Origin: an uncultured Alphaproteobacteria bacterium
Lineage (GTDB): Bacteria; Pseudomonadota; Alphaproteobacteria; Caulobacterales; Hyphomonadaceae
NCBI GenBank assembly: GCA_903831255.1
Contig: CAIKWZ010000023.1
Location: 1 to 64,000 of the forward strand
Direction: 5' to 3'
DNA: 64,000 nucleotides
In this document: one piece after another, positions 16,852 to 30,485 of the stretch
Position numbering within the stretch: the stretch's first letter is position 1
Layout: each line of letters starts with the position of its first letter
Made by a program: the position numbers and the translations under genes
The notes under the pieces: generated by a model
What the model was told of the DNA's origin: nothing
Database searches by the model: none
The model's input: the letters and a program-made list of their open reading frames with translations, nothing else

Positions 16852-16880
16852 ATGACACGAGCGTTGCGAAGAGCTAGTTC
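16852..16880 (+). promoter_or_regulatory. Predicted housekeeping promoter of valS
   Basis: ATGACAC (16852-16858), 14 bases, GCTAGTTC (16873-16880): a close match to TTGACGS-N14-GCTANAWC. The expected transcript start near 16887 favours the valS ATG at 16917 over codons at 16891-16893. Confidence 0.5.
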
Positions 16881-16916
16881 TCCTCGCCCCATGTGCACAA
16901 AGCCGCGCCGGATCCG

Positions 16917-19640
<2,724 letters not shown>

Positions 19641-19727
19641 CCTGATTGTGCGCGTCCGCGCGGTTGGGGATTGTGTAGGTTGTTCTGGCGCGGGGTCCCC
19701 CCGCATTTTCGACGGATCGGTGACGAC

Positions 19728-21449
19728 ATGGCCAAGACCTGGGACAAGTCCAAAATGCCCTCGCGGCATGTCACGATCGGCCCCGAGCGCGCGCCGCATC
19801 GTTCATACTATTATGCGATGGGGCTTGGGACCCGAGAGATCGAGGCGCCGTTCGTCGGCGTCGCGTCCTGCTGGAATGAGGCGGCGCCCTGCAACACGGC
19901 GCTGATGCGTCAGGCGCACCATGTCTCCGACGGCGTCAAGCAGGCGGGCGGAACGCCGAGGGAGTTCTGCACGATTACCGTGACCGACGGCATCGCCATG
20001 GGTCATGAGGGCATGAAATCCTCCCTGGCCTCGAGGGATGTCATCGCCGACAGCGTCGAACTCACCATGCGGGGGCACTGCTATGACGCGCTTGTGGGGC
20101 TTGCCGGGTGCGACAAGTCTCTCCCGGGGATGATGATGGCGATGCTGCGTCTGAACGTGCCCAGCGTGTTCTTTTATGGCGGCTCGATCATGCCGGGACG
20201 CTGGCGCGGCGAGGACGTCTCGGTGGTGAACGTCTTTGAGGGCGTGGGAAGTCATGCCGCGGGGCGGATGAGTTTTGAGGATCTTTGCGATCTCGAGCGG
20301 CATGCCTGCCCGGGCGACGGGGCCTGCGGCGGACAGTTTACGGCCAACACCATGGCCTGCGTGGCGGAGGCGATCGGCCTTGCCCTTCCGCTGTCCTCCG
20401 CCTTGCCCGCCGTTTATGAGAGCCGGAACGATTACGCGGTCGCGAGCGGTCGCGCGGTGATGAACCTGATCGAGAAGAACCTCCGTCCGCGGGACATCTG
20501 CACCCGCGAGGCGTTTGAGAATGCTGCGATCGTTGTGGCGGCGACCGGAGGGTCGACCAATGCGGCGCTTCATCTGCCCGCCATGGCGCATGAGTGCGGC
20601 GTCCGTTTCACGATGCAGGACATGGCTGAAGTTTTCCGTCGCACGCCCTGGCTCACCGACCTGAAGCCGGGGGGACGTTTCCTCGCCAAGGACATGGGGC
20701 TCGCCGGGGGCATGCCTGCGCTGTTGCGGGTTCTTCTGGACGCCGGGCTCATCCATGGCGATGTGATGACCGTGACCGGCCGCACCATGCGGGAGAACCT
20801 CGAAGGCGTGACGCTTCGGGAGGATCAGGATGTGATCCGTCCGTTCAGTCGTCCCCTCTCAGTCAATGGCGGAGTGGTCGGTCTGTGGGGCAGCCTCGCT
20901 CCGGATGGCGCGATCGTGAAGATCGCGGGCATGGAGAAGATTGATTTCCGGGGTCCTGCGCGGGTGTTTGACGGGGAGGACGCCTGCTTTGAGGCGGTGA
21001 CCCAGGGTCGTTATCGCGAAGGTGAGGTTCTGGTCATCCGCTATGAGGGTCCGCGCGGCGGTCCGGGGATGAGGGAGATGCTGTCGACGACAGCGGCGAT
21101 TTACGGGCAGGGCATGGGCGATAAGGTCGCGCTGATCACCGACGGCCGCTTCTCCGGGGCCACTCGTGGGTTCTGCATCGGCCACGTCGGTCCGGAGGCT
21201 CAGGCCGGCGGGCCGATCGCTCTCGTCCGGGACGGGGACATGATTGCCATCGACGCGGCCTCGGGACGCATCGATCTTGAGGTTTCCGAGGCCGAGCTTG
21301 CCGAACGCCGCGCGTCCTGGACGCCACGGGTCACACGCTATGGTTCGGGAGTGCTCTGGAAATACGCCCAGCTCGTCGGCCCGGCCTCGGGCGGGGCGGT
21401 GACGCATCCGGGCTTCGACGGCGAGACGGAAATCTTCGCCGACATCTAG
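19728..21449 (+). CDS. ilvD: Dihydroxy-acid dehydratase
   Basis: The 573-residue enzyme converts 2,3-dihydroxy-isovalerate and -methylvalerate to 2-oxo acids in valine and isoleucine synthesis. The three iron-sulphur cysteine regions are visible: GVASCWNEAAPCN, VGLAGCDKSLPGMM and CPGDGACGGQFTANTM. ITDGRFSGATRGFCIGHVGPEA is the C-terminal active-site signature with the conserved Ser. The ATG at 19728 is the natural start (MAKTWDKSKMPSRHVT). The ribosome-binding site is weak. It follows valS by 87 bases and may be read with it; no other ilv gene is present. A short GC hairpin follows the stop. Confidence 0.94.
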   Translation: MAKTWDKSKMPSRHVTIGPERAPHRSYYYAMGLGTREIEAPFVGVASCWNEAAPCNTALMRQAHHVSDGVKQAGGTPREFCTITVTDGIAMGHEGMKSSLASRDVIADSVELTMRGHCYDALVGLAGCDKSLPGMMMAMLRLNVPSVFFYGGSIMPGRWRGEDVSVVNVFEGVGSHAAGRMSFEDLCDLERHACPGDGACGGQFTANTMACVAEAIGLALPLSSALPAVYESRNDYAVASGRAVMNLIEKNLRPRDICTREAFENAAIVVAATGGSTNAALHLPAMAHECGVRFTMQDMAEVFRRTPWLTDLKPGGRFLAKDMGLAGGMPALLRVLLDAGLIHGDVMTVTGRTMRENLEGVTLREDQDVIRPFSRPLSVNGGVVGLWGSLAPDGAIVKIAGMEKIDFRGPARVFDGEDACFEAVTQGRYREGEVLVIRYEGPRGGPGMREMLSTTAAIYGQGMGDKVALITDGRFSGATRGFCIGHVGPEAQAGGPIALVRDGDMIAIDAASGRIDLEVSEAELAERRASWTPRVTRYGSGVLWKYAQLVGPASGGAVTHPGFDGETEIFADI

Positions 21450-21666
21450 CGATCTTCCCCGACCTTCGGGGAGGGGGATCTCCGCTCGTTCCCGCCCCCT
21501 GCTTTCATGGAGCCGGCCTTTGTCGGAGCCGCTCTGCGTCCTGAGAGACGGCGCGGGGAGGCGCGCCTTTGCGCCTGCGCAGACCCCCGCCGCGCCGATG
21601 TGCGAGAGCCGATGGGAGCCCACTTCAGGGGACTGTCGGCGCGGAAGCCATTGAAGGCGTCCCCAG
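21450..21666. other. ilvD-katG intergenic stretch with REP-like hairpin
   Basis: The gap to katG holds a hairpin CCCCGA-CCT-TCGGGG just after the ilvD stop (about 21456-21471). Its CTTCCCC...GGGGA layout recalls a second element at about 24250-24285. The rest shows no gene; the katG promoter begins at 21667. Confidence 0.35.
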
Positions 21667-23921
<2,255 letters not shown>

Positions 23922-23943
23922 GATCAGGAGCAGCCGACAGACG

Positions 23944-23973
23944 GGCTCAGTCGCAGCGTGATGCGACTGAGCC
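23944..23973. terminator. Perfect 12-bp hairpin after katG
   Basis: GGCTCAGTCGCA / TGCGACTGAGCC with a 6-base loop, 22 bases after the katG stop. It lacks a clean T-run (TGATTGTC follows), so it may be a Rho-assisted terminator or an mRNA-stabilising hairpin. Confidence 0.5.
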
Positions 23974-24213
23974 TGATTGTCGGGCTTGTCTGTGACGATG
24001 AAGACAATCGACCAGATGTCTGCGGGCGGATTGTCGCCGAGCCGTACATGAAGGGGTCTCATGTCTTCTGTCGGCGTCGTGAGCTCCCGGGCGCTCACCA
24101 TCCCTGGTGGCTCCTTTTTGAGTTGTCGGCGGTCGCTGGAGGGCGACCGGCTGGCGTACGCGTCTTTCTCCCGAACTCTGGCTCATGCTGAGATCCCGGC
24201 AGCTTCACGGACG

Positions 24214-24241
24214 CGCCGCCTTCCTGGGAAGGAAGGCGGCG
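24214..24241. repeat. Perfect 11-bp inverted repeat followed by REP-like element
   Basis: CGCCGCCTTCC / GGAAGGCGGCG with a 6-base loop. Directly after it, to about 24285, comes CTTCCCCCGGCTTGCGCCGGG with a further GGGAAGGGGA, an imperfect palindrome of the kind seen in dispersed alphaproteobacterial REP elements. The katG-DUF3137 gap (23922-24350) holds no other visible gene. Confidence 0.4.
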
Positions 24242-24350
24242 AGCGACCTCTTCCCCCGGCTTGCGCCGGGTCTGGGAAGGGGAGATGCTCGTTGCGTGCT
24301 GGCCCGGAGGTTCGAAGCGTCGGGCGTCGCGTCGGGAGGAGAAGGCGATC

Positions 24351-25355
24351 ATGAGCGGCCGAGAACCCGAGGCGCTGACCCTTGAAGGCCTTCTGGCCGA
24401 GCTCCCGGATGATTTCTCCTTTTTTGGGGATCGCTACGCCTCAGAGATCGCTCCGGCCCTCACGGCGCGTGAAGGCGAGAGGCTGGCCGCAATCGGGACA
24501 AGAAACCGTTTTCGACTGGGCGCTGTCGCCGGCCTCGCTCTGGCCGGCGTCTCTCTGGCGTTCGCCCCGCCCCTCGTCGCCATGCTGGCCCTGGCCGGCG
24601 CTGCAGGCCTGTTGGCGTGGGGGGAGGCGACGCTCGAGCCGATACGCAGGCAGACCAAGGCGCTTCTTGTCGAGCCCGTGAGCCGTCAGTTCGGCCTGGG
24701 CTTCGAGACCGATCCGCCGCGTCCTGCGGAGATAGACCTGTGTCGTGAGCTCGGTCTCACGCCCTCCTATGACCGGGCGAAGTTCGAGGATCGACTGTCG
24801 GGCGAACGCGGCGGGGCGCCTTTCGTGCTCTTCGAGGCCCATCTCGAGGAGCGTCGCACCACCACCGACAGCAAGGGGCGCACCACCACGACCTGGGTGA
24901 CAGTCTTCAGAGGGCAGTGCCTGAAGGTCAGGTTTTCCAAGCCGTTTTCCGGCGTGACCCGGGTCTATCGCGATGCGGGCCTGTTCAACGGCTTTCTCTC
25001 CATTGGTCGCGGGAATGAGCGGGTGCGTCTTGAGGATCCCGAATTTGAAAAGGCGTTTCAGGTTTTCTCAACCGACCAGATCGAGGCGCGCTACATCCTC
25101 ACGCCCGACTTCATGGAGCGCCTGCTCGGTCTCGAGAGCGCTTTTGGGGGGCGCTCCCTGCGATGCGCCTTCTCGGGCGGGGACATGGTGCTCGCCGTCG
25201 AGGGGCGGCGCCTCTTTGAAGCGGGATCGATGAGCAAGCCTCTGAAAGACCTGAACCGGATTCGGACCATTCTGCAGGATTTCGCGGCGGTTTTTCTTCT
25301 GATAGACGCAGTCTCCCGGCGCGCTGGCGCGACGCCGTCCTCGCGTGCGACCTGA
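24351..25355 (+). CDS. DUF3137 membrane protein
   Basis: The 334-residue protein starts at ATG 24351 with GGAGGAGAAGG upstream. Two hydrophobic segments lie at ~52-90 (FRLGAVAGLALAGVSLAFAPPLVAML split by a short turn), and the rest is a soluble domain with DUF3137 features: FVLFEAHLEERRTTTDSKGR, TTTWVTVFRGQCLKV, FSTDQIEARYILTPDFMERL. The family is uncharacterised; the soluble part is probably cytoplasmic. The UPF0114 gene follows 17 bases later, so a two-gene operon of unknown purpose is likely. Confidence 0.78.
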   Translation: MSGREPEALTLEGLLAELPDDFSFFGDRYASEIAPALTAREGERLAAIGTRNRFRLGAVAGLALAGVSLAFAPPLVAMLALAGAAGLLAWGEATLEPIRRQTKALLVEPVSRQFGLGFETDPPRPAEIDLCRELGLTPSYDRAKFEDRLSGERGGAPFVLFEAHLEERRTTTDSKGRTTTTWVTVFRGQCLKVRFSKPFSGVTRVYRDAGLFNGFLSIGRGNERVRLEDPEFEKAFQVFSTDQIEARYILTPDFMERLLGLESAFGGRSLRCAFSGGDMVLAVEGRRLFEAGSMSKPLKDLNRIRTILQDFAAVFLLIDAVSRRAGATPSSRAT

Positions 25356-25372
25356 AGTCTGGGTGAAGATCG

Positions 25373-25909
25373 ATGTCCAAGAAGCCGCTTCTCGAAGATC
25401 TGCTCGAGCATGGTCTGTTTGCGTCGCGCTGGCTCATGGCGCCGTTCTATGTGGGCCTTGTCGGGGCGCTGCTCGCCCTGATGGTCGTCTTCTTTCAGGA
25501 GATGGTTCACGAGCTTCCCCATGTCTTCGAGATGAACGCCGACAGCGCCATTCTTCTGGCGCTCGGCCTCATCGATCTGTCCCTTGCCGCCAACCTCGTG
25601 CTGATTGTCATCTTTTCCGGATACGAGAACTTCGTCTCCAAGCTCGATGTCGGACGCCCCGAAGATCGTCCAGAGTGGATGGGGACAGTGGATTTCTCGG
25701 CCCTCAAACTGAAGCTGATCGCCTCGATCGTCGCCATTTCCGGCATCGCGCTTCTCAAGACCTTCCTCAAGCTGGGCGAGAGCGACAACTTTGGGCCCGC
25801 GGAGCAGGATCGCATCATGTGGCAGGTGATCGTGCACCTGACCTTCGTGGTCTCAGGCGTTCTGCTCGCCCTCATGGACTGGCTGACCGGCCACCAGAAG
25901 GGCCACTAG
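25373..25909 (+). CDS. UPF0114 (YqhA-like) inner-membrane protein
   Basis: The 178-residue protein has about three to four membrane segments: ~24-46 (FYVGLVGALLALMVVFF), ~58-80 (ILLALGLIDLSLAANLVLIVIF), ~112-132 (LIASIVAISGIALLKTFL) and ~150-170 (VIVHLTFVVSGVLLALMDW). The motif FSGYENFVSKLD is the hallmark of the UPF0114 family (E. coli YqhA). No function is established. It follows the DUF3137 gene by 17 bases and ends at a bidirectional terminator shared with exonuclease III. Confidence 0.85.
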   Translation: MSKKPLLEDLLEHGLFASRWLMAPFYVGLVGALLALMVVFFQEMVHELPHVFEMNADSAILLALGLIDLSLAANLVLIVIFSGYENFVSKLDVGRPEDRPEWMGTVDFSALKLKLIASIVAISGIALLKTFLKLGESDNFGPAEQDRIMWQVIVHLTFVVSGVLLALMDWLTGHQKGH

Positions 25910-25940
25910 AAAAAAGGCCCCGCAGGAAACCTGCAGGGCC
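25910..25940. terminator. Bidirectional terminator between yqhA-like gene and xthA
   Basis: Stem GGCCCcGCAGG / CCTGCaGGGCC (one mismatch) with loop AAA. On the minus strand it is followed by TTTTTT (25915-25910), a good end for xthA. On the + strand it would serve the UPF0114 gene, with a weaker T tail. Confidence 0.8.
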
Positions 25941-26061
25941 TTGAGGCGTATTTCTCAGGGAGAGAAGTCCCGACCATCGGAGGCCGGCAGGGCCGAAGCG
26001 AGGTCTCCATAAGGCGAAGGTGAGATCATTTGTGGCCTGAACAAGGCGGGGCGGTTTGTCC

Positions 26062-26841
26062 CTAGTCGGCGAACTCGCCGATCACAGGAACATGGTCGGA
26101 AGGTTTCTCGCCCCCGCGCACATGTCGGAGAATTTCGAGCGAGCAAAGCCGGTCCGCGGCCTGCGGCGAACACAGGAGGTGATCGATCCGCACCCCGTGG
26201 TCTTTGGGCCAGCACCCGGCCTGATAATCCCAGAAGGTGTAGCGTCCCGACCGTCCGTCCCGCTCCATGAAGGCGTCGCGATAGCCCGACCAGAGCAGCT
26301 TGCGGAAAGCCGCCCTCGTGTCGGGAAAGGCAAGGGCGTCGTTCGCCCAGACCGCACCGTCCCAGCAATCCTCATCCCGCGGAATGCAGTTGTAATCACC
26401 CGCGAGCACGACGCGTTCCTCCAGCGCGAGGAGCTCCCGGGCCCGCGCCGTCAGTCTCTCCATCCACCTGAGCTTGTAATCGTACTTCTCTCCGGGGCGC
26501 GGATTCCCATTGGGCAGATAGATCGAGGCCACCCGGACCGGATGGGGCGCCTCGATGAGCGCCTCGATATAGCGTGACTGTCCGTCTTCCGGTTCGCCGG
26601 GGAGATGCCGGATCACCTCTGCGATTGGATGACGCGAGAGGATCGCAACCCCGTTATAGGTCTTCTGTCCGAAGACCGCGCAGTTGAACCCCAGTTCGGC
26701 GATCGCAGCCTCCGGAAAGGCCTCGTCCTGGCATTTCAGCTCCTGGAGGCACCACACATCCGCCGGCGACGCCTTCAGCGTCTCCAGGACCGCCGCCAGA
26801 CGGGCGTTGATCGAGTTGACGTTCCAGGTTGCGATCTTCAT
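26062..26841 (-). CDS. xthA: Exodeoxyribonuclease III / AP endonuclease
   Basis: The 259-residue protein of the EEP nuclease fold repairs abasic sites and trims 3' blocks in base-excision repair. Catalytic landmarks are N7 in MKIATWNVNSINAR, the metal-binding Glu in CLQELKCQ (~34), RYIEALIE, the IYLPNGNP Tyr/Asn region, GDYNC, and C-terminal RIDHLLCS and PSDHVPV with the catalytic His. Length matches the XthA family. It converges on the UPF0114 gene. The nitroreductase gene lies 52 bases upstream on the same strand and may share its transcript. Confidence 0.95.
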   Translation of the reverse strand: MKIATWNVNSINARLAAVLETLKASPADVWCLQELKCQDEAFPEAAIAELGFNCAVFGQKTYNGVAILSRHPIAEVIRHLPGEPEDGQSRYIEALIEAPHPVRVASIYLPNGNPRPGEKYDYKLRWMERLTARARELLALEERVVLAGDYNCIPRDEDCWDGAVWANDALAFPDTRAAFRKLLWSGYRDAFMERDGRSGRYTFWDYQAGCWPKDHGVRIDHLLCSPQAADRLCSLEILRHVRGGEKPSDHVPVIGEFAD

Positions 26842-26893
26842 GGCCGCGGGCGTCCTCTCTCAGATCTTCGGTTCGCCCCGATCCGGCGTCGTC

Positions 26894-27574
26894 TCAGAAC
26901 CCGTCGAAGCGTACGACCTCGGAGGGCTCAGCGCGCTCAGCGTAAAGCGTATTCACCGGCGCCGAGCGGTCCGGGCATCCGATCGACATCCCCGAATAGA
27001 GCATGTCCGTCTCTGAAAGGCCGAAATGGGCGTGCAGCTCCACCCGCAGGCGGGCCCAGCACTCCTGCATGCACGTTCCCCATCCGCGCTCCTCGGCCAG
27101 CAGGGCGATGGTTTGCATATACATGCCCATGTGGGCCCACTGGCCGTACCCCATGCGGGTGTCGATGATGAAGAACAGGCCGACCGGGGCGCCGAAGAAC
27201 TGGTAGTTCCGGAAGAACCACGCCATGCGGGCCGCCTTATCCTCCTTGGGGATGCCGAGGGTATCGTACATCATCTCGCCGACGCGGCGGCGGCGTACGT
27301 CGTAGACCGGATCGATCTGCTTGAAGTCCGGATAGACCGGCCGTTCCTGGGGAACCACCGCCATCGGATCGGCGAGCAGGACCTTATTGGCGATCTCGAT
27401 CACGGCGTCCCGGGCGGCGCCGGCGACCGCGATCGTCCGCCAGGGCTGGAGATTGCCTCCTGACGGAGAACGCTGAGCGGTCGCGAGGAGATCGCCCAGG
27501 TCTTCCTGGCTGATCGGAGTGTCGAGAAAAGCCCGGGTGGAGATACGCTGGCGGACGGCTTGCGTGACGTTCAT
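26894..27574 (-). CDS. Nitroreductase-family flavoprotein
   Basis: The 226-residue protein is read from ATG 27574, which follows GGAGAAG by about 7-9 bases; an in-frame ATG at 27589 has no site. It has the FMN-binding nitroreductase pattern: VRQRISTRAFLDTPIS, AQRSPSGGNLQPWRTIAV, the middle FFGAPVGLFFIIDTRMG and the C-terminal SGMSIGCPDR. Family members use NAD(P)H to reduce nitro compounds, quinones or enones. The substrate cannot be inferred. Confidence 0.88.
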   Translation of the reverse strand: MNVTQAVRQRISTRAFLDTPISQEDLGDLLATAQRSPSGGNLQPWRTIAVAGAARDAVIEIANKVLLADPMAVVPQERPVYPDFKQIDPVYDVRRRRVGEMMYDTLGIPKEDKAARMAWFFRNYQFFGAPVGLFFIIDTRMGYGQWAHMGMYMQTIALLAEERGWGTCMQECWARLRVELHAHFGLSETDMLYSGMSIGCPDRSAPVNTLYAERAEPSEVVRFDGF

Positions 27575-27669
27575 GGTCGGCTTCTCCATCTCAAGGCGGG
27601 AGGCGCCCGCAGGCGCCTGGCGTCGTCTCTATGCCCAACCTTGACGGTCTGCGCCAGACGCTCGCGCTC

Positions 27670-28029
27670 TCAGATAGAGAAGGATGTTCCGCATCCGCAT
27701 CCGGACTTGGCGTTGGGATTGCGGACCTGGAAGGAGGATCCGATCAGCTCTTCCGTGAAATCGACCTCCGATCCGGCGAGGAAGGGCAGGCTCGCCTCGT
27801 CGACCGCGAGCCTCGCCCCGTCCCGTTCGATGAGGACATCGTCAGAATTCGGCCCGGGGGCGAGACCGAAGCGGTAGGAGAAGCCCGAGCATCCCCCGCC
27901 GATCACTTCCAGTCGGAGGAGGGTGCCTTCCGGCTGACCCGAGCAGATCCGTCCGATGCGCCGCGCCGCACGCTCGCTGAGCCGGACGGCTCCGTCCGTT
28001 CCGTCTGTAGGGGTGGAGTGCGGCGACAT
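27670..28029 (-). CDS. erpA: A-type iron-sulphur cluster carrier (ErpA/IscA family)
   Basis: The 119-residue HesB/IscA-fold protein starts at ATG 28029 (MSPHSTPTDG); no strong ribosome-binding site is visible and GTG two codons upstream is possible. The three ligand cysteines are present, one in EVIGGGCSGFSY and two in the C-terminal SGCGCGTSFSI. It passes 4Fe-4S or 2Fe-2S clusters to target enzymes; IlvD in this window is a possible type of client. It is divergent from dgt with 54 bases between starts, a neighbourhood common in alphaproteobacteria. Confidence 0.88.
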   Translation of the reverse strand: MSPHSTPTDGTDGAVRLSERAARRIGRICSGQPEGTLLRLEVIGGGCSGFSYRFGLAPGPNSDDVLIERDGARLAVDEASLPFLAGSEVDFTEELIGSSFQVRNPNAKSGCGCGTSFSI

Positions 28030-28083
28030 GGTCACGACCGTACATGAGCTGCTAATACACACCTGAGATAGGGGGTCGTTGCG

Positions 28084-29298
28084 ATGAAGGGAAGGCTGGT
28101 CATGCGCGATCGTCATCAAGCCACGGGCCGGGCGCCCTACGCCAGCGACCCTGACGCGTCCCGGGGGCGGCTCCATCCCGAGCCTCCAAGCCGTTCCAGG
28201 ACGGATTTTCAGCGCGACCGGGACCGGATTATTCACGCGGACGCCTTCCGTCGCCTCAAGCAGAAGACCCAGGTCTTCGTCGCCCATGAGGGCGATCATT
28301 ACCGGACCCGTCTTACGCATTCCCTTGAGGTCGCCCAGATCGCCCGCTCGGCCGCCCGCACGCTCGGCCTGGACGAGGATCTCACCGAAGCCCTGGCTCT
28401 GGCCCACGATATTGGCCATCCGCCTTTCGGACACGCCGGAGAAAGCGCGCTGGACGCGGTGATGGCCCCTTATGGCGGGTTTGATCACAACGCGCAGGCG
28501 CTGCGCGTGCTGACGCGCCTCGAGCACAAATATCCCGCCTTCGACGGTCTGAACCTCACCTGGGAGACGCTGGAGGGCGTGATCAAGCATAACGGTCCGT
28601 TACTGCGTCCCGGCGAGGAGGTGTCTCGTCTGCCGGTCGCCTTTCGCGATTATGAGGCTCTGCAGTCGCTCGAGCTGCAGTCCTTCGCGGGCCCCGAGGC
28701 CCAGATCGCCGCTCTCGCCGACGATATCGCCTACAATAACCATGATATCGAGGATGGACTGAGGGCGGGCCTGTTCACCCTTCCTGATCTGATGGACGTT
28801 CCGCTGGCGAGAGAGGCGTTCGCCTCCGTGACAGCGGATTATCCCAACCTGGAGCTTTCGCGTCTGATCGCCGAGGCGGTCAGGCGTCTGATAGGGGTCT
28901 GGATCGGCGATCTCACGGCGGAGTTCACCCGGCGCGCGGCCCGGGCGGCCCCTTCAAGCGTCGCCGAGGTCAGGGCGCTCGATCACCCGCTTGCCGCCTT
29001 CTCCGAGGAGATCGACGCGCGGCAGAAGCCGTTGCGCGCGTTTCTGTTCGAGCGAATGTATCGTCATCACCGCGTCAACCGCATGATGAGCCAGGCGCGC
29101 CGCATTGTCCGCGATCTCTTCCATCTGTTTCTCGAAGAGCCCGAGACCCTGCCTCCGCCCTGGCGGGACCGGGCGCGGCTCTGTGAGGGCGACATGCTTC
29201 TGAGGGCGAGGGTGGTCTGCGATTATATCGCGGGAATGACCGACACCTACGCCATCGAGGAGCATCGTCGTCTGTTCAATCTCGAGCGCTGGGACTGA
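28084..29298 (+). CDS. dgt: dGTPase-like deoxyguanosinetriphosphate triphosphohydrolase
   Basis: The 404-residue HD-domain protein matches the type-2 dGTPase family, which splits dNTPs to nucleoside plus tripolyphosphate. The HD residues are RTRLTHSLE (His79), [12 protein letters not shown] (His108, Asp109), and later [13 protein letters not shown]. The N-terminus [26 protein letters not shown] is diagnostic. ATG 28084 follows GGGGG loosely; ATG at codon 7 is an alternative. In many relatives argS follows directly; here the next gene is the SPOR protein after a 170-base gap with a CtrA-like box. Confidence 0.93.
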   Translation: MKGRLVMRDRHQATGRAPYASDPDASRGRLHPEPPSRSRTDFQRDRDRIIHADAFRRLKQKTQVFVAHEGDHYRTRLTHSLEVAQIARSAARTLGLDEDLTEALALAHDIGHPPFGHAGESALDAVMAPYGGFDHNAQALRVLTRLEHKYPAFDGLNLTWETLEGVIKHNGPLLRPGEEVSRLPVAFRDYEALQSLELQSFAGPEAQIAALADDIAYNNHDIEDGLRAGLFTLPDLMDVPLAREAFASVTADYPNLELSRLIAEAVRRLIGVWIGDLTAEFTRRAARAAPSSVAEVRALDHPLAAFSEEIDARQKPLRAFLFERMYRHHRVNRMMSQARRIVRDLFHLFLEEPETLPPPWRDRARLCEGDMLLRARVVCDYIAGMTDTYAIEEHRRLFNLERWD

Positions 29299-29321
29299 CC
29301 GGCGAAACTTTGGCTGGGCCG

Positions 29322-29336
29322 TTAGTCATTCATTAA
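29322..29336. promoter_or_regulatory. CtrA-like site (TTAG-N7-TTAA) upstream of SPOR gene
   Basis: TTAGTCATTCATTAA differs from the CtrA consensus at one base. It lies 133 bases before the start of the SPOR division protein, in the only sizeable gap of this cluster. Confidence 0.35.
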
Positions 29337-29468
29337 GCATTGCGGTCCTTCCTCCGAATCGGATGAGTGCGGCCGCGAAGCGCGCACCGTGTGTCGCAGG
29401 CTCACCGGCGCCGGGACCTGCGATCATTGAGGCGGACCTACGGCGCCGCTAGTCGGGGTGGGACAGAT

Positions 29469-30485
29469 ATGACCGTCACCTATGGGGCCGGCCCGTCCGG
29501 AAAGAAGCGACCGCCGAGCCGTCCGTCTGGTCGCGATCTTGACCGGATGGTGTTCGGGCCCGCCGATGATGAGCCCGACGACGTCGAGCCCGAACCCCGC
29601 TCCCGGTCGCGACAGCCTCGCGAGGACGCCGGATACGCCGGCGCGGGTCGCGCAGGTCGGGACTACTCCCGATTGCCTGAAGGCTCGGGCGTTTATCCGC
29701 GTGTCGAAGATAATCGCCGGGGGCCGCTCATTCTCGCCGCCGCCCTGGCCCTGGTGCTGGTGTTCGGTCTTGTCGTGTGGAACGCCTACCGGGACGGCGT
29801 GCGGCCCGCGGATGGGGAGGCCGCCCCTCAGCTTGCCGAGGCGGGCCCGTTCAAGAGCCGGCCAGACCCTTCCCTGGAGCCTGCCGATCCCGTCGCGGAG
29901 GCCAGCGTTTTCGACACCGTCGAGCCGTCGTCTCCGGATCCTGAAGCCTCGGAGACGAGCGCCTCCCCGCTTGAGTCCGCTGACCCGGCAGCCCCGGGCG
30001 TCGCTGTTCCCAGCGCCACAGAGGTGAGGCCGGAGCCGCCTCCTGCGGCTGCATCCGCCACGGCGCAGCCGTCGGCTGCGGTCCAGTCTGGCCCCGCTTC
30101 CGCCTCCCCGAAGAGCGCGCCTTCGCCAGCCTCCGCGCCCGCTCCTGTCGCCTCGGCGCCCCCTCCGCCGGCGACAGTCTCAGCACCGGCAGCGCCAGCC
30201 CGTGCCGCTGTAGCCGGCGGGCCGGCTTTCTCCGCAGGAGGAAAATACGTGGTTCAGCTCGGCGCCCCGAGCTCCGAGGCGGCCGCCCAGGCGGAATGGG
30301 ATCGGCGTCGTCGGGCCATGCCCGAGTTGCTCGGCGGGGCGGAACGGTTCATTGTCCGGGCGGACGTCAATGGTCGGACCGTTTACAGGGTGCGCGCCGG
30401 ATCCTTCGCCACCGCAGCGGATGCGGATGCATTTTGCGGCATGATCAAGGCTCGCGGAGGGGATTGTTTCAGGACGGAGAAATGA
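29469..30485 (+). CDS. SPOR-domain membrane protein
   Basis: The 338-residue protein has a charged cytoplasmic N-terminus, one membrane helix at ~86-105 (LILAAALALVLVFGLVVW), a long Pro/Ala/Ser/Glu-rich periplasmic linker (~110-255), and a C-terminal SPOR domain (GKYVVQLGAP...YRVRAGSFATAADADAFC). SPOR domains bind denuded glycan strands at the division septum, so the protein probably acts in septal peptidoglycan remodelling, like FtsN. It overlaps nagZ by four bases (ATGA), linking it to muropeptide recycling. A CtrA-like box precedes it. Confidence 0.88.
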   Translation: MTVTYGAGPSGKKRPPSRPSGRDLDRMVFGPADDEPDDVEPEPRSRSRQPREDAGYAGAGRAGRDYSRLPEGSGVYPRVEDNRRGPLILAAALALVLVFGLVVWNAYRDGVRPADGEAAPQLAEAGPFKSRPDPSLEPADPVAEASVFDTVEPSSPDPEASETSASPLESADPAAPGVAVPSATEVRPEPPPAAASATAQPSAAVQSGPASASPKSAPSPASAPAPVASAPPPPATVSAPAAPARAAVAGGPAFSAGGKYVVQLGAPSSEAAAQAEWDRRRRAMPELLGGAERFIVRADVNGRTVYRVRAGSFATAADADAFCGMIKARGGDCFRTEK

